A DNA stretch of 64,000 nucleotides from Haemonchus contortus (Eukaryota; Nematoda; Chromadorea; Rhabditida; Trichostrongylidae), in assembly GCA_000469685.2 (NCBI GenBank), contig LS997567.1, positions 39,732,775 through 39,796,774 on the forward strand. The letters are read 5' to 3'. Shown here piece by piece: positions 10,010 through 23,205 of the stretch. Below the pieces are notes generated by a model, which was not told the origin of the DNA, did not search any database, and saw only the letters and a program-made list of their open reading frames with translations. A program made the translations under genes and the position numbers. The stretch's first letter is position 1; the number at the start of each line of letters is the position of its first letter.

Positions 10010-12180
10010 AATCAGTGATTCCGATTTGGTCTCGTATAAATACATTGAAACTGCTATTGTTAAATTCTTGTATGTGAATGTGAATTGTAAAACTTTTCTT
10101 GTAGTTAGTCCAACAATATGTCAAAAAAACCAAGTACTTTAACAAAATTCATTGCTAAAGAAATTCAAAACACAGGCTTAATACTCGCATCCAAGTACAG
10201 CATAGTAATTTCTATACCTACACTGAATCACAAGGCTGTCTAGTTATGGACAAAACTTCGACCCCGGACGGGACTTCGACTTGCACTTGTACGTGCTATT
10301 CGCGCACAGTGCTCTGATATCCTTTGATCTCGCCAAACTTGTGAGACTTTCGGGATCGTGTACTGAGGTGGCAATTAACAACAATAAACAAATTATCAAG
10401 TCAGAACAGTCTTACAGTGGTTATCTAAAACTCAAGGCTTTTCTCATATTTGGCTCGTCATCCTATCAAGCACCGAATGCTGCAGTGGACACTACAGCGT
10501 CTCCAGTCTATCTCACTGCAAGAAGGGTGACCAACAATTCTTTCAAATTCGAAGAGCACGTAGCACAGCCCTTCATTCGTACAACTATTCAGATGACTAT
10601 GATCTTCGATCTGATAGATTGGCCTGGCGTTTGTTCCAAGTTCCCTATAGAAATCAGTTCTCATTCAACAAGTTACCATTCGATCAGCTTTCAAGATCGA
10701 CCTCCCTGATCTTTGATTCCTTGGCAACTGGTGAGGTGTTCGAACGCTATCAGTGTTCACAAAACCGAAATACTTTCTACGCTCACGTGCACATGAGAAC
10801 TCTGAGCGCTCCACTCTCCACTGTTACCTGACCTTAGTACCTTCTCGTGATTTTTTAGTCTCTCGTGGGTTTGAGACGTGAGAAGCCCTGGGAATCATGA
10901 GAGGGTATGTACTTCAGTGACCAGAGTAGAGTCTCTACGCTCACGTACAAATGTTAACTTTGAACGTTTCACTTTTCAACGCTCTAGCACGCAGTGAAGT
11001 ATTTTCTTATGAATCTCTGAGTCAAGCCCAAGAAATCATGAGAATTTACTTCACCGAGCAGAGTAGAGTCAGTGCTTGTCTGATGCTCGCACGATTTCAA
11101 AACTAGACACTTTTACTGAGGAGGGAAGGGTGGAGGCGAACTTCTACGGTAACTTACGAGGCTCTTAAAGTTTTCACGTTTTGAGAAACTTCAAACGCTT
11201 TGCTCCTCTGACCCTATCGTAACAACGTTTAGTGAGTCCCATGTTACTGGCAACACGGTCCCAGAACCCATAAGCGTCTGAGAATTCATGTGCTCCAAGC
11301 GGTTACCATTGTGAAACTTTGCTAGCTGAACTCTCCTTCCACCTTTTGGAATGAGTAGTCTCATGCAATGGAGGATACGATAATCAAAAATGAAAGCTCG
11401 AACTGGAATCCTGCTTTGAATGCTCCACCCACTTCGCCTTCATTCAGAATTACCGTTGAATAAAGAGACGGCTAGAGCTACAGTTGAACATAGCTGGGAT
11501 TCTTCCACCTTTTTATACCACTCATCTGAAATTACCGTTTTTGTGCATTTACTCTTCCTCCTCCCTTCTCCCTTTCGAAGGTTTCATGAAGAAGAGTTTT
11601 GAAGCGACTGACTGTGGGCTTCTTTCCCACTAACAAAAAGCATTACATGAAATACCGATAAACTACCATGCTGTACTGTGAACTTCTAGATAGCTGAAAC
11701 TGCATGAATCAAATGAAGAAACATTGAGAACACAGTTTATGAAGCCTTTAGAAAGAACCGTGAACCGGCTGCCTAACTAGTAATTCTTTGAATGATCTAT
11801 ATGAGCACTTAGAAGAAATAGAAGATCCAGAAAGTACCATTATTGGCTAAAATTGGAAGTTAAAAGGGTTTAGGCTAGGACTTAAAGAAGGTCATGAGAG
11901 AGGGCGCTGCCTCTAATTGTCTCCAGTCCTTTACCAAACATCGAAAAGCTTCCCAGGTCTGGGCGACCTCTTCACATAGCCCGAAGACTAAATTTGATGC
12001 TCACAAACATAGAATCATATAGAAGAATCATATAGATCATATAGACACAATCATATAGAAGAAGAAAATGGCGGTGGAAAGCTAGGTTTTTAGAGAAGGA
12101 AGGCAGACAGAAGGGAAGGATGAATTGTCCTTAAATAGTATAGCATTGTTGATCACATTCTCGGAGAGGCTGCTGGAACA
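10010..12180. other. Non-coding part of unit A
   Basis: This stretch is conserved in units B (about 40,330-41,800, inverted) and C (44,435-45,990). Open frames do not keep the same frame between copies, so I see no gene. Stretch 11,870-12,050 resembles the 3' end of the RTE element at 25,520-25,690. Confidence 0.5.
10230..10410 (-). repeat. tRNA-derived SINE (family 2), degraded
   Basis: It matches 53,060-53,300: a TTATGGACAAAACTT block, a GGACGGG block with a decayed B box, and CGCCAAACTTGTGAG further on. In this copy the B box is mutated (GACTTCGACTTGC on the plus strand). Confidence 0.5.
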
Positions 12181-12186
12181 GGCTTT

Positions 12187-15100
12187 TCAGAGAAGAGTGA
12201 AGTGAAACATCTTCGAAGTGACGCCTTTCTCGGTGGCTTCATACAATTCGTTTCCCCCGACGTCTTCCAGAGATTTCAGGTAGGCTCGCCAAACGTTGCG
12301 ATGGTGATTGTCGAACTCGTGACTTAGCAGCGAGTTGATCTCGTCTCTGAAAAATTCGAGCAAATTTCTAACGTCCTTTCCCAACACTAAGGCCAGAATT
12401 GTAGCTAAGAATGAACTAGGTAAAAAATTATCAAAATAAAATAGAAAATTGGATAACTTAACAGCACCTTGTGAACCACCTCTTATCAACAATCACATCA
12501 GAGGCAATTTCAACACCGTCCACATTAGTATTTCTGACGTTCTTCATCAGGCACACGAAAAAAAAGCCGCACGAGCCAGCGTATTTCGTGCGAAGTTTCT
12601 GGCTGGAACATTGGTTAGGAGTCATTCGAAATCTTAAGATTGATTATTAAAAAAAACTGAGTAGGTACTTCAAGTGTGGTAGTGTGAGGTGTGATATCCT
12701 CTCCCAAAAAATCGCGTCGCGTTCACCGCATCCGACCGCGAGCTATGGAGGGAAAGGTTTGAAATGCTAATGTCAGGATACGGCATCCGCCGCGTAACTA
12801 CTGCTGCTCGCCGAAGGAATTCGGGAATAGGAAGTGTGCTCCCGTACTGTTCCTTATTTTGAAGTTGTTATTTGCAAGTCAATCATACATATCTCGTAGA
12901 GACGGAAAAAGTCTGAATACAACTGCAATTTGGGCGAATGTGATTATTACGGATATGTATGCATTATCCTTCATCCCCCCCCTTCCCCCTCCCCCTCTTC
13001 CTTCTCTTCTCCCGAGTGATTGAGTAAGCATGAAAAAGGAGGCCTGAGGGAACGAGTGAGCATAAAAAATAAAGAACTTGAAAGAGCAAACCCCAGAGAG
13101 ATGATGGCGCCGCCTTCAGCGACAACTCCAGTTTTTTCCTTAACCTTCCTTTCAGCTGTCATAAGCAAATTCTCACAGTGCTTAGGCGGACCACCGGGAA
13201 ACCTCCACAAGAGTTGGCTGAAACAATTTCCGCAAACAAATTAAATCGTACAGGCCTGGAATTGAAGTTGTTCCATGAATGTCACTTGCAAAAGTGGTCG
13301 AAAAAGAAAAAAACTAATCGCTAAGAATCGTACAAAAGTGCCAGTCTTGATGACAACCTATAGCTGACAAATCCACAAGGATATCATTTGGCTGCATTCA
13401 GGGTTTGCGTTGGCCACATTGAAACATATGGGCGATGGATCGATATCGGTAAAATGGCCGCAACAGCGATGGGGCGTGGCCACGCAAACGCGGGTCGTTG
13501 GTGAGCTGATGCAAACCATAAATACAGCCAGTGTCTTAAGCTCAATTACTGACATTAAGACTACGAAATTAGAAATACATAAAATTGTAGTCATACCGGC
13601 GCTGCTCGCGAACCATAAGGACGCGACCTCTTCCGTCGAGGACCAACCCAGAAACAAAATAGTGGCAGAACGTTGTCCTACAAAAGGGAGTAGGAAGCTC
13701 AAAGCTTTTCTCTCCGTGATACAGAACATTAGGCATTAGGTCCTCCGATTTCGCTGCAAAAACCTAGTTGAAACTTAGACGACCAATAATAACAATCGTT
13801 ACACTTCCTACGTCGGCATGTAAAACACAATGCACCGTGTTTGTCGGCACAAAAGGTATGATTTCCACATATCAATGTAATTATAATGATTTAGAAACTG
13901 TTACTTTATAATAAATAGCTACTTACGGTGGCAAACGCGGTGGCTTATCACTCAACCAGCAAGTCATCGCCATTTCACCCTTCGTCGCATGAGCAAAGTC
14001 GAACCCAAGTTCTTTCAGATGAGGAACGACATGACTATCCTCAAACAAACATCAACTGTTCTCTGTTTCAAAACAACAGAAATGAATGAAAGCAGCAAGC
14101 AACTACATTGTTGATTGACACATGATCTACCCTTCTGAGGAAACTATCTTCACGTATGTATAGCCGCACCACTACAAACCATTAAAAAGGTTTTTATCAA
14201 CAATCTACTTTTTTTTCACCACGGTACTACTTGATAAACATTCGTGGACAAATGAATACCTTCTATTTACGTCCCACGCAAACACAAAAGACAGACAATC
14301 ACTAGACATTGAATTCCCATCTTGAAACCATCTTCCAATCAACCATTAAATTCTCTCATCTTGATTTCATTTATGTTGTTCTTGAAGTTTTAGTTTTGCT
14401 TCTGCCTCGAGGTTGTTAGGTGGAAATTCTTATTCTGGCCAACGTTTCGAAAGTCTCGTCGGTTTGAGAGGTTTGAAAGCGATTCGAAGCTTGCTGATCG
14501 CACACTACCCTACCGAACGCCTCCTTCGCTCTAGCGTTTCTGACATTCTATCAGGAATGCACGAAAAATGCTCAAAATTAAAAAGATAAGCCCACCTCAC
14601 TTCCACCGTACAGTGTAGCACTACGCTACATGGTTATTACATTAGTAGCGGATAAACTTACCTCGCTGTCCTTATGCAATAATATTATTATTACGGATCA
14701 GCATATTCGCGGATTATGGAACTACAACGTCCAAAATGATCGAGCCCTACAAGCGCTAACTGAAACGTTGAAATGGATGATGTTTCCGTATAATGAATGA
14801 GCTGTCACCGTACATCAGTCTCACACGAGAGATGCCACAAGGTGGTTGGTTCCCCTATATCAGCACTCAAATCAAAGTGTCTAGCGGGAGGTATCAAAAG
14901 AGGAGCGGAAGAATATTTTGATTGACGCTACATCTGCGCATCCGTCTGCTGCAAGAATCAAGGATTTGCTTCAGGTATAGCTTCGAATGGCATACTGTAT
15001 CATATTGTAACACTGGAGGATTTCACATTGACGAGGGAAACACCTCGCGCCAAAACAAACTTCCTCTATGTTTACCGTTCATCTCTGACAAGGTATCTGC

Positions 15101-18100
15101 TGCAATTCAACGGTGTATTGTTCGCGTACAGTTAGGCGATGATGTTATTCTGCGCTTCTGTAGGCGTAATTTATCTGATTCAATGTGAGGCATATAATGC
15201 AAGCTACATAGGGGAACTGGAGGAGTTTTTACCAGGACGAAAGAGCATGTCGCTGGTAAACGACGCAGTAATGTGTTAACTCCGTTAGGGAAGCACAGAG
15301 TGGAGCAGCATACTGGCAATGATTTCAACATCAGGTGAACGACATTGGCTAACGAGACGGAACAGCCGAAATGAGTGCGTGACAATCACAAACGATCTCT
15401 CGTCATTCATGCAACACTGCGAGTAGGTACCATAATCCGCGAACGTGCTGATCCGCAATAATAATATTATTGCATAAGGACAGCGAAGTAAGATCATTCG
15501 CTACTAATGTACTAACCGTGCAGCGTAGTGCTACACTTCGCAGTGGAAGTGAGGTGAGCTTATCTTTTGAAATTTGGGCATTTCTCGTGCATTCCTTATA
15601 GAACGTCAGAAACGCTGGAGCGGAGGAGTTGCTTGGTGGGGTAGTGTGCAATCAGCAAGCTTCGAACTGTTTTCAGGCCTTTGAAAACGACGAGACAGTC
15701 GAAACGTTGGCCAGAATAAAAATCACCACCTAACGACCTCGAGGCAGTGACAAAATTAAATTTCAAGTCATTGGACAGTTCTTCTGAAAAGATGCAGAGT
15801 TGCGCCTCTGTAAAGAGATCATGAGGAAAAAAGTCCGAAAGAAAAGGAAGCAAGAAGAAAATGGGCAGTTTATGAAACCGAAGTGTACCAAGTAATTTAA
15901 GAGGATTCAATGAGGTTAAAGTTAGCGAAATTGTATGGAGCAAAGGATTTTTTGGTAATTTCTCACGACGTAGTGGCATAAATTCCTCACTAGCGCTGAG
16001 AGGATGGTATGAATAAAATTAAACTAATACATCGGAGAACACGGAGACATTGGAGTAGCTGTTACAAATATCTTAACTCAGTACGTCATAGACGAGTGTC
16101 GAGACAATACGGATTGCAAATCTTCGTTCTAGGACCCACACACAATCAGCTGTGTCGCCGAGTGATGAGACGATGTTTTTCACCCATTCTTTTTTCCTCT
16201 GCTATTCTTCTTGTTGCCGCGATCCCTTATTTAATTTCCTACTCCTAGAGGCTGAAATAGGTGAGCTACTTCTGCTGTTAATAGGGTTTTTTGTTTACTT
16301 ATGCTTATAAGTGAATAAATGTTTGTCACCGTAGTCTTTTATTCGCACCAGGACCCGCACTTACGCAGCAAGACACATTGTATAGCTCGTCCAAACGCTC
16401 ACTCTTCTTCATTTTTCTGAACTCATTCTCGTCCAGCCCCCTGTTTAACTCCAGTTTGGAAACACCGATTCACGCCGTTTCTCCACCTTCTCGCACTATT
16501 TTCGATCTTGTCGTTCATTTTTCATCATAGTCTGGATTACCCAAAATTATCCTGAACTGTGCCTTTGAGGAGCCGAAAGCACATTATATGGAACCAGTTG
16601 GCCTGCCTACGGTACCGTGCGCGTCAAATGGCTTCTGATAAATAAACTTCCTGGAAAGAATCTAAAGCGTGATCGTTTCAGCAGCATAGTGTTCTGTGCT
16701 TTCCCTCAAAAATAGAGAGAACCGTTAGAACCCAATTAATAGCGTCATAAGCAGCAAGAGCGCACATATTACCAAAATCTACATTCGCTCGTGCATCCAT
16801 ATATTGACTAAGACATTTAAAAAGACAAGAAAGGGTCCTGAAATCATCCTCTTTCTTGTTTGCCCCCTATCACTGTGGAATCCTCTACTCCACCGAAAAT
16901 GTAGTGGGATTTCCTTCACTGTTTTCTCATTTATCCGCCCGTCGAAGCAGGCTTTTATTAGCATACCAATTGACGACCTCGTTGGTCAATACACTGTTTG
17001 ATGAAATTTTACGCAAAAATCATAATATCCTAAAGAGCAGAGGTTATACACTAATCTTCAATTTCAAAGACGTAGGTGTTTTGCACATTCACTTGGCCGA
17101 ACAATGGAGCTCGCTACGGATGGTTAAATGGAGTTTGTATAAGAAAGTCGATCGCCAAAATTCTGCTGGGCTCTGCTCCTTTATATTTATGTTTGAATGC
17201 CTAACTAAGACTATCACACTTCTCTCCCACCTCTCCTTCCTGAAAAAAACGAGTAGACAGCAACATCCCTACGTTGAGCAGTACAAAACTGCACTGGTCA
17301 GAATAGTTGCCACTACAGCTCATCACGTTTACAGCTTCAATCGCACCACATCTTCCAACTTTCTTCGACTTGGAACACTGTACGGCCAAAGGAAACATTA
17401 TTGTGATTGAGCGGTCATCTAAACAATAGGTTGACATAATATATCGGAGTGTGGGCCAACATTGCCCCAACATGGGACACCCTACCGAAGGCTAGGCATG
17501 TGAAGGGAGCCAAGTTTGAATTAACGCCACATAACCTGGGAAGGTCTTCAAACAGGGTTGTCGATTTCAAATTCTCCGCTTTCCCCTTTGCCCTCTCTCT
17601 CCATTTCACCTGCCATTAGTCTCCCTGCCACCTGCATCTCTATCAAATTTGAAAGCCTCAGGTCCTAAGCTGCAAATTTACGATTTTCGCGCAAACCCTC
17701 GGAGTCGACACATGCTAAATAATATTAGCGCCCCCAAACTGCCACCTACCTCACTACCGATATTGAACGCTCCAGGTGCAAACTGATCTAAATTGACAGT
17801 TTCGCGCAAGCCCCGCCCCCAGTGGGGGTAGAACACACCTGCCACGTGCCATCGTTTTGCCGCCTAAACCAAATTTAACTTTGAACACTCTAGCTCCAGG
17901 AGAACAGGAGTTATAGATTACCGTCGAGCCACACATTTTGCGGACGCCCCGCCCCTAGTGGGCGGAACTCAACTTGAGCCACGTGTTCTCAGGTAGTTCG
18001 GCTCTTTCCCCACTTGTCCAAACCTGGCCTGGGTTGTTCCAGTTCAATTTTCAGAAGGCGCCATAGAAAATGGCTACAAACGGACAATCATACAAACAGA

Positions 18101-19165
18101 AAAACAGACGGATAAACAGATTTTGTGGTTATATATAGTGAGGACAGTAGAAGTAGGTCATGATGACAATATTTTGATTTTTTACTGATATGGTACAGTG
18201 CTCAAAGATGTTTAGAAACTAAAGAAACTTTGGAAACTTGCCAAACTAATTATACACAACCAACCAGAAAGATGGCTTTGAAATCAGTAGATTTTACCAC
18301 CACAAACCACGCTACTACTTTTTCAAAATGCACGTTTACTGAAAGACAATACATATCTATCGAAAGGAACTAGTAAATTTTTAGTTAAAATAAAGTTTTA
18401 TAGGTTCAAAATCTCTGGCATTCTTGCTTTCGGACGTTTGCGACAGGTTATAATATTCTTGTGCCATATAAACCGCACTGCGACTCGTGACTCAGTAGCA
18501 TAATAACATGATCTTCCTCATCACAAGTATAAGGGAGACAGCGAATAATTCTCATTCGCTACTGACAGTTGCTTGTTGCGACAGCGGATTTTATATCCGC
18601 TTAAGCGGGTGGAACCTTGGTGAGTTATGCTTCGAATTATGGGTTTTGAATTCGCCGTAACATTCGCCAGGTGGTAATGCGCTTTTTGGATACTTTACAA
18701 ATAGTCTCGAGTTGCTTTAGGCCTCTGAAGAAGAGGAAAGCGTCGAAACTTTAGGCCGTTAATTAATAAACTGTCCCACCTATCGGCACAAGAATATTAT
18801 GATCATAAAGAACTATACCGAGGTTAAAGCAAGAGAGAAGTTGGAGACTGTTTGCGACAGAGCCTATACAACCGAGATCAGGACGATCGCCTACTAAGGC
18901 ACCGCAGGTGTGAGAAATAACTACCGCCAACGAGAACAATATAAATAGTCACGATTAAGAGTTTACTCGATTCCTACAAGACACCAAGCATCACCTGCAA
19001 GCTGATATACACCTTTGCAGCATTCAGCTTTCGTTCTTTCCAGGCGTTGAAGGTTTCGATAATTTCCGTTGCGAACCGACTCTCTTCCACCATTTCACGA
19101 GGCAGAAAACTTGTAGTCATCACAGCATCATCATACTCTTCATTTACTGTATAAGGCAGAACCAT
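12187..19165 (-). CDS. NUDT6-like Nudix hydrolase, unit A copy, six exons
   Basis: Exons on the minus strand: 19,165-18,995 (ATG), 14,039-13,927, 13,677-13,597, 13,217-13,092, 12,602-12,468 and 12,346-12,187. They join to 261 residues; all junction phases agree and no exon has a stop. The N-terminal pre-Nudix domain (exons 1-2) has LKELGFDFAHA and MTCW, as in NUDT6 and the related plant Nudix proteins. The Nudix fold follows: VSGLVLDGRGRVLMVREQ, then WRFPGG, then the box. The box reads GPPKHCE, seven residues, RKVKEKTGV, so RE is RK and the second Glu of EE is Lys. Exon 5 gives the strand FFFVCLMK and RWFTRDEI. TTTCAG lies 10 bases before the ATG, as for SL trans-splicing. Intron 1 (about 5 kb) holds a Penelope-like element, a TTAA MITE and a minisatellite. 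Hydrolysis may be impaired. Confidence 0.8.
14388..15768 (+). mobile_element. Penelope-like retroelement remnant, inverted terminal repeats (unit A)
   Basis: Terminal repeats of about 360 bases (14,388-14,745 and 15,411-15,768) are inverted to each other. Both contain CTGCCTCGAGGTTGTTAGGTGG or its complement, and an AATAATATTATTA block. Between them, the plus strand shows the thumb segment LPLCLPFISDKVSAAIQRC and then a decayed GIY-YIG endonuclease (NASYIGELEEF). Most of the reverse transcriptase is missing. It lies in intron 1 of the Nudix gene, at the same site as the unit B element at 32,515. Confidence 0.75.
16081..16564 (-). mobile_element. TTAA-flanked MITE, unit A copy
   Basis: The minus strand opens AGGCACAGTTCAGGATAATT and then matches 42,413-42,985 and 24,279-24,920. 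The other end is truncated after ACACTCGTC. Units B and C have no insert at the matching place (about 32,150 and 50,250), so this insertion is private to A. Confidence 0.7.
17640..17960. repeat. GC-box minisatellite, unit A allele (about 3 units)
   Basis: Units of roughly 110-130 bases share AATTTGAACG-like, CAAACTGATCTAAATT and GCGCAAGCCCCGCCCCCAG blocks. The array is in intron 1 of the Nudix gene. Unit B carries about twice as many units (30,370-31,085). Confidence 0.6.
18560..18860 (+). mobile_element. Penelope-type terminal repeat fragment
   Basis: A longer relative of 7,345-7,550, with about 100 extra bases after GGGTGGAACCTTGG. CTGAAGA (18,724) and GAAA (18,744) keep the 13-base spacing of the hammerhead-like motif, but CGTC is CGTT and stem II cannot form. 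I see no coding region. Confidence 0.5.
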
Positions 19166-19269
19166 CTTGAAGTTTCTGAAACGAGAAAGAAAAAATTTCA
19201 GGAATGTTGGGTAAACAGGGCTAAACTCACAAACGACACAATCCAAATGGGGATGAAGCATAATGCTAA

Positions 19270-20350
19270 ACTTACTTACTTACTTACTTACCCATACCAC
19301 TATGTATACTCATTCTTTTCTGGGTGTTTATTCTTGGCCCTTCAGGTTTAAGTGGTTATTGAATTGTGCTTGTTAAGAAATCATGGTAACGAAATAGTAC
19401 TCGATGTTGTTTTTTGAGATATCGATTGACAAAAAGAAACGCGTGTCTTTTAAACGATGCTTCGAAGGCGACTGAAGATTGATCGAATCGATTGATCATC
19501 AGTCCGGTGCAGAAGAACAACCCAAATGATTATGAGTTTTTCTTCAACCAGTACTTTCATACACTAAATACGCATAGAAACCTGGCCGTTCTCAGAAGAC
19601 CACTGCAGGAACTACTAATTTAGAAAAGGAATATGCAATGGTTCTTGCTATTTTTGACAAAAGCACCTAGATTACCACATATGCTTGATACCTACTGTTT
19701 TTCTGCATAATCAAAATAAATGCGGCTAAATTGAAAGCACGAAATGACTTAATTGAAATATTGTCTGCAGATTGTCTGCATAGGATACCTATATGAGTTC
19801 CAAAAGTGATTCAGTAAATGTAAGTAACACCAGTAATAATAGTAAGAGTAACAGTTCTGTAAATTATGATCATACCTCGAACTTGGAACAAGTAAATTGT
19901 TGTTTGACAACTCGTGACCTACAATGATAGAAGTTAAGCGCTATTATGTTAATCACGATTGAAAAATTCGATGCTCACTGATGAGTAGTGTGTCATAGTA
20001 ACAGTGAACGATTACGCGATTACAAAATCGAAACATGTAAAAGTACAACAATATACTCACTATATAACTACAGGTGAGACTACAATGACCGCTATTTGAA
20101 AAAAAAAACCAGGAAATAAGCATGGCAACAGTATGGTGAAGTCATTGAGAAGCACATGAAGGAGTCATTAGAAGACATATAACTAGTAATGTTATTGATA
20201 ACTCGAGTTTGATACGAGCCTTTGAAGAAGAATTCATGTCAAATGGGTGAAATGGCATTCAAAAAAGGAGACCCTCGGAGAGAAAAATCAAGTCACCACA
20301 GAAACCCTAGCCTTCACGGCTCACATTCATTCAGTTCGATCAATCACAAT
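19270..20350. other. 5' flank of the unit A Nudix gene
   Basis: It matches unit B 27,060-29,430 in reverse and unit C 52,930-53,470 plus 61,871-62,095. No gene is seen. The start is (ACTT)n-like (CTTACTTACTTACTTACC at 19,273). Confidence 0.5.
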
Positions 20351-20360
20351 TGTCTCTGAA

Positions 20361-20630
20361 GCTGGGGATGGTGTAGTGGAAAATGGCGCACTATATTACA
20401 CGCACTCGCGAGTTCAAGTACTGGATCAATATCCGCCTTGAACGAGCAAGCCTTCCATCCCTCCGGGGTCGGTTAACTGGTATCAGACTCGTCTGGGAGG
20501 ATAAAACAACTGACTTATCGGCTGGCCACCGCAATTCATTGTTTAGGCCACATACTCTGAATGGAAGTCAAGTGGGGGGGGGGGGGGGGGGGGCATCCCT
20601 CCGACGGGATTGGTCCGAGGCATCCGCATC
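20361..20630 (+). repeat. tRNA-derived SINE (family 1), with a 20-G run
   Basis: The copy opens GATGGTGTAGTGGAAAATGG (A-box-like) and has GAGTTCAAGTACTGG at the B-box position. A run of 20 G occurs at 20,574-20,593. The inverted partner at 26,815-26,985 has 17 C at 26,847-26,863 but lacks part of the body. Confidence 0.6.
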
Positions 20631-20749
20631 CGAGGCACAGTTCACGATAATTCGACCTCGAACGTTAGCTAACACTATGTGCTACAAAATGCTGCAAAAA
20701 AAACACATATCGAAATATTTCCCACAGGTAGGGGTCCAGAGTTTGTTCT

Positions 20750-22480
20750 CAATCTCGCCGCGTGTTGCACGCAGGTGCCCTTCTCCATTTCTCACCAGCT
20801 GCTCTTTAGTCATGCTTTCTAGGACTCCAAACTGGAACTACAAACTCGACAAATCCTCTTCCAATCGGACACCATACGGAGGAGTCAAGTGAGTCAAGAT
20901 TTGGAAAATACGATGACAATTCCACTTTGTTACTGAAGTCGGGCAGCTGCCGCAGGCCCCACTCGCCGCTTGACTGTGTGGGCTGGAGTAACGTCCTCGT
21001 CCTGGACTACAGGCTGTTTCAGGAGTCGTGGTCAGATCAGTGCCTCATTACGTCTCTCATTGTCAGTGTGCTTTCTGAGTGTTGGTCTTGTTCATTTTTC
21101 ATGCCTGCACAGACGAGATCACGACCATCCTACCCTAGCCAGTGACTGCTTAAGAAACATCATTTCACTATTAAATATTATAGTAACCTTTTTGTGGGAA
21201 AATGCACCACAGATGTTCCTATTGGTAACGCGAACGTATAGTTTTTTTGGGCAGAGAAACGATGAAGGGTTGTGTGTCTTCACTCAAAGAGCTTGCACCT
21301 TTCTGCATTTTGTGGCCCTTCATTGTCTGCTGAAATAGGTAGTGAGGCGACATTTCTGCATACGGTAGGGGTGGTAATGAAGCTTTTGCTCGACAACCGC
21401 CCCACCGGCAACTTCGACAGGTCCTGTTCCTTTGCCGTTTTTGTGATAGGTCACCCGACATCACGATCGACTCGCAAATGGACCATTTTAACAGATATAT
21501 CCTTGAGAACGCTGGCCTTTCTACCCTTTTTTAGTTCGCCTTTGAGTGAATCTTCTTCTCTGCACCGTTCGATAGCGTTTTCTACGGATAATATAAGAAT
21601 TGCAAGGAATTTTATAATGCCCATCCGCCTCCCGCATGTCAGTGATTGTAAGTACATTGAATTAGCCTCAACTGTCTAAAAGATATTGGGAATTGACATC
21701 AGTAGCCATGCATATAGCAAGAAAACCTTCTGGTGCAACTACTTAACAATGGATAAAGTAAATTTGTTAGATTAATTCTACCTCAGAAATCTCTGAATTT
21801 TTGCGCCCATAATTTTGGACACCTCGTATATGTAAGATTACAGTGACCACCATTTGAGAAAAAAAAAACTAGAAAATACGTATGCCAACCAAAAAATGAA
21901 AGCCATCAAGCCAGAGTTCACAGTTAGCACCGCAACTATGGCTGCTAAATGAAACGGCATCCTTTTCCTTGTAGAACTGTTTGTCCCCTCAGGGCCTTCC
22001 AAATATAACCTCCAATTCCTACCAGTTCCCATTTATATTTTGATGGATTTCATTCTCGGATTGCCTCCAGAGGAATCAAAGAGAATTTAGCAATCGAGAG
22101 TTCATATTAAATAGAAACTAATGATCGCAGAAGCGACTCCTGTCCGTGTTACGTATCTATCTACTCACAGTATCAGTCCGCAGTTGCAGACTTTGCTCCG
22201 GCCACCACCGTGCACCTCCATATGACAGGTGGTTGAAGGAGATTTACTGTGTCGCACGGACCATAGGGTGGTCCCTGTGCTGCTGATACCTAACTGCAGA
22301 CTACCATCGTTAGTAGAAATGGATACTACCAATGGCACGTGCGGCTCAGAAGAAAGTGCCGTACTACGAGTGGGATGCAGAGCATATTATAAGCGCACTA
22401 CCAATGTGGGGATGTAAAATATTTGAATGGTGGTGGAACTTCCTGAACCTTTTAGATCCCTTATATGATTGCCTTTTATC
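20750..22480. other. Unit A-specific stretch, nothing recognised
   Basis: This segment has no counterpart in unit B, where the flanking sequences (A 20,750 and A 22,485) meet near 26,660-26,680. Frames are short and overlap. It is either an insertion in A or a deletion in B. Confidence 0.4.
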
Positions 22481-22786
22481 TATGATTATTATCCCTATGC
22501 CCAAACGATGCTTTGATGGATAAGAATCCATTAAAACCCACAATTTTTATCGAATTTTCGACTTTTTTTTTTAAATGAACATGACCTCTACTTGTTGTAA
22601 CTGTTCTTTCTGGTGTCTGCAAGTGAAAGGAAACAAACCCGTGACAGCTCATCTAAACCCAACCGGTGGTGCCTCACTCGGCAGCTGCCGCTTCAATGTG
22701 CACATGCTCTGTTTTTGCTAGGAGGTTTTGCCAAATTTTGGACCGAAGGAATGAGAAGTAAGTCCGTGAAAACAAGGTGAAGGAAC

Positions 22787-23041
22787 ATGAAAATGAAGTC
22801 AGGAGCAATACGGGAACGGCACTGCTCTTTGGGCAGGCTTGCCGGAAAGAAGCACGTCGTACGAATTAGTTCCCCGTTGCCCATTTCGTGTCAGGAATCA
22901 TTATCTTTGGGCAAGATAAGTGACTCGTTAAGTTCTAACAGGCTCACATCTCTGTCAGCAAAAATAGCTGCGAAATGCTTATCAGAGGTTGAATCTACCT
23001 CTATGAAAGTCCCGAATTTACGTTATCAAACGGCTCCGTGA
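22787..23041 (+). CDS. 84-codon frame kept in both arms (hypothetical)
   Basis: The 84-residue frame (MKMKSGAIRERHC... ending near YQTAP) is matched at equal length by the minus-strand frame at 26,355-26,101 in unit B, with about a dozen or more substitutions and no frameshift. It contains SCQESLSLGKISDSLSSNR in both. I recognise no domain and no splice context. It may be an exon or merely a recent duplicate of non-coding DNA. Confidence 0.2.
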   Translation: MKMKSGAIRERHCSLGRLAGKKHVVRISSPLPISCQESLSLGKISDSLSSNRLTSLSAKIAAKCLSEVESTSMKVPNLRYQTAP

Positions 23042-23129
23042 AGACTATAGGCCATAAAGTTTGTTCATCTTGGGAGCTGAAGTTGTTGAATAATGTTGGA
23101 ATTAAAATATTGAGGAATGAGGAATGAAG

Positions 23130-23205
23130 GTTTTAAACGTTAACCAATCCCATCCTTGAAATGCGCCCCGCATTCGAGTTTAATTCAGAATCCAGCTGCA
23201 TGCCA
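23130..23205 (-). repeat. SINE (family 1) tail fragment
   Basis: Contains AACCAATCCCATCCTTGAAATG and a GCCCCGCATTCGAG block on the plus strand. It pairs with the inverted fragment at 25,945-26,012 and marks the inner ends of the A and B arms. Confidence 0.5.

Larger units (their letters stand above)
9585..23190 (+). repeat. Segmental duplication, unit A
   Basis: Unit A matches, in reverse order, 43,435 down to 25,960 (unit B), and in the same order 44,435-62,095 (unit C, from about 10,076 to about 19,850). Matching landmarks include the six Nudix exons, the minisatellite at 17,640, the CCCTTCACATGCCTAGCC block near 17,490 and the segment 22,485-23,190. Stretch 20,750-22,480 has no match in B. 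Borders were read by eye and are good to tens of bases. Confidence 0.85.

Noticed and set aside
13358..13739. Long overlapping frames on both strands
   Set aside because: They run through Nudix exon 3 and its flanking introns in wrong frames. The true coding part is 13,597-13,677 on the minus strand.
17201..17473. Frames conserved at 17,201, 31,164 and 51,437
   Set aside because: They are kept in all three units but with different lengths and shifts; they look like intron 1 sequence in a recent duplication, not exons.
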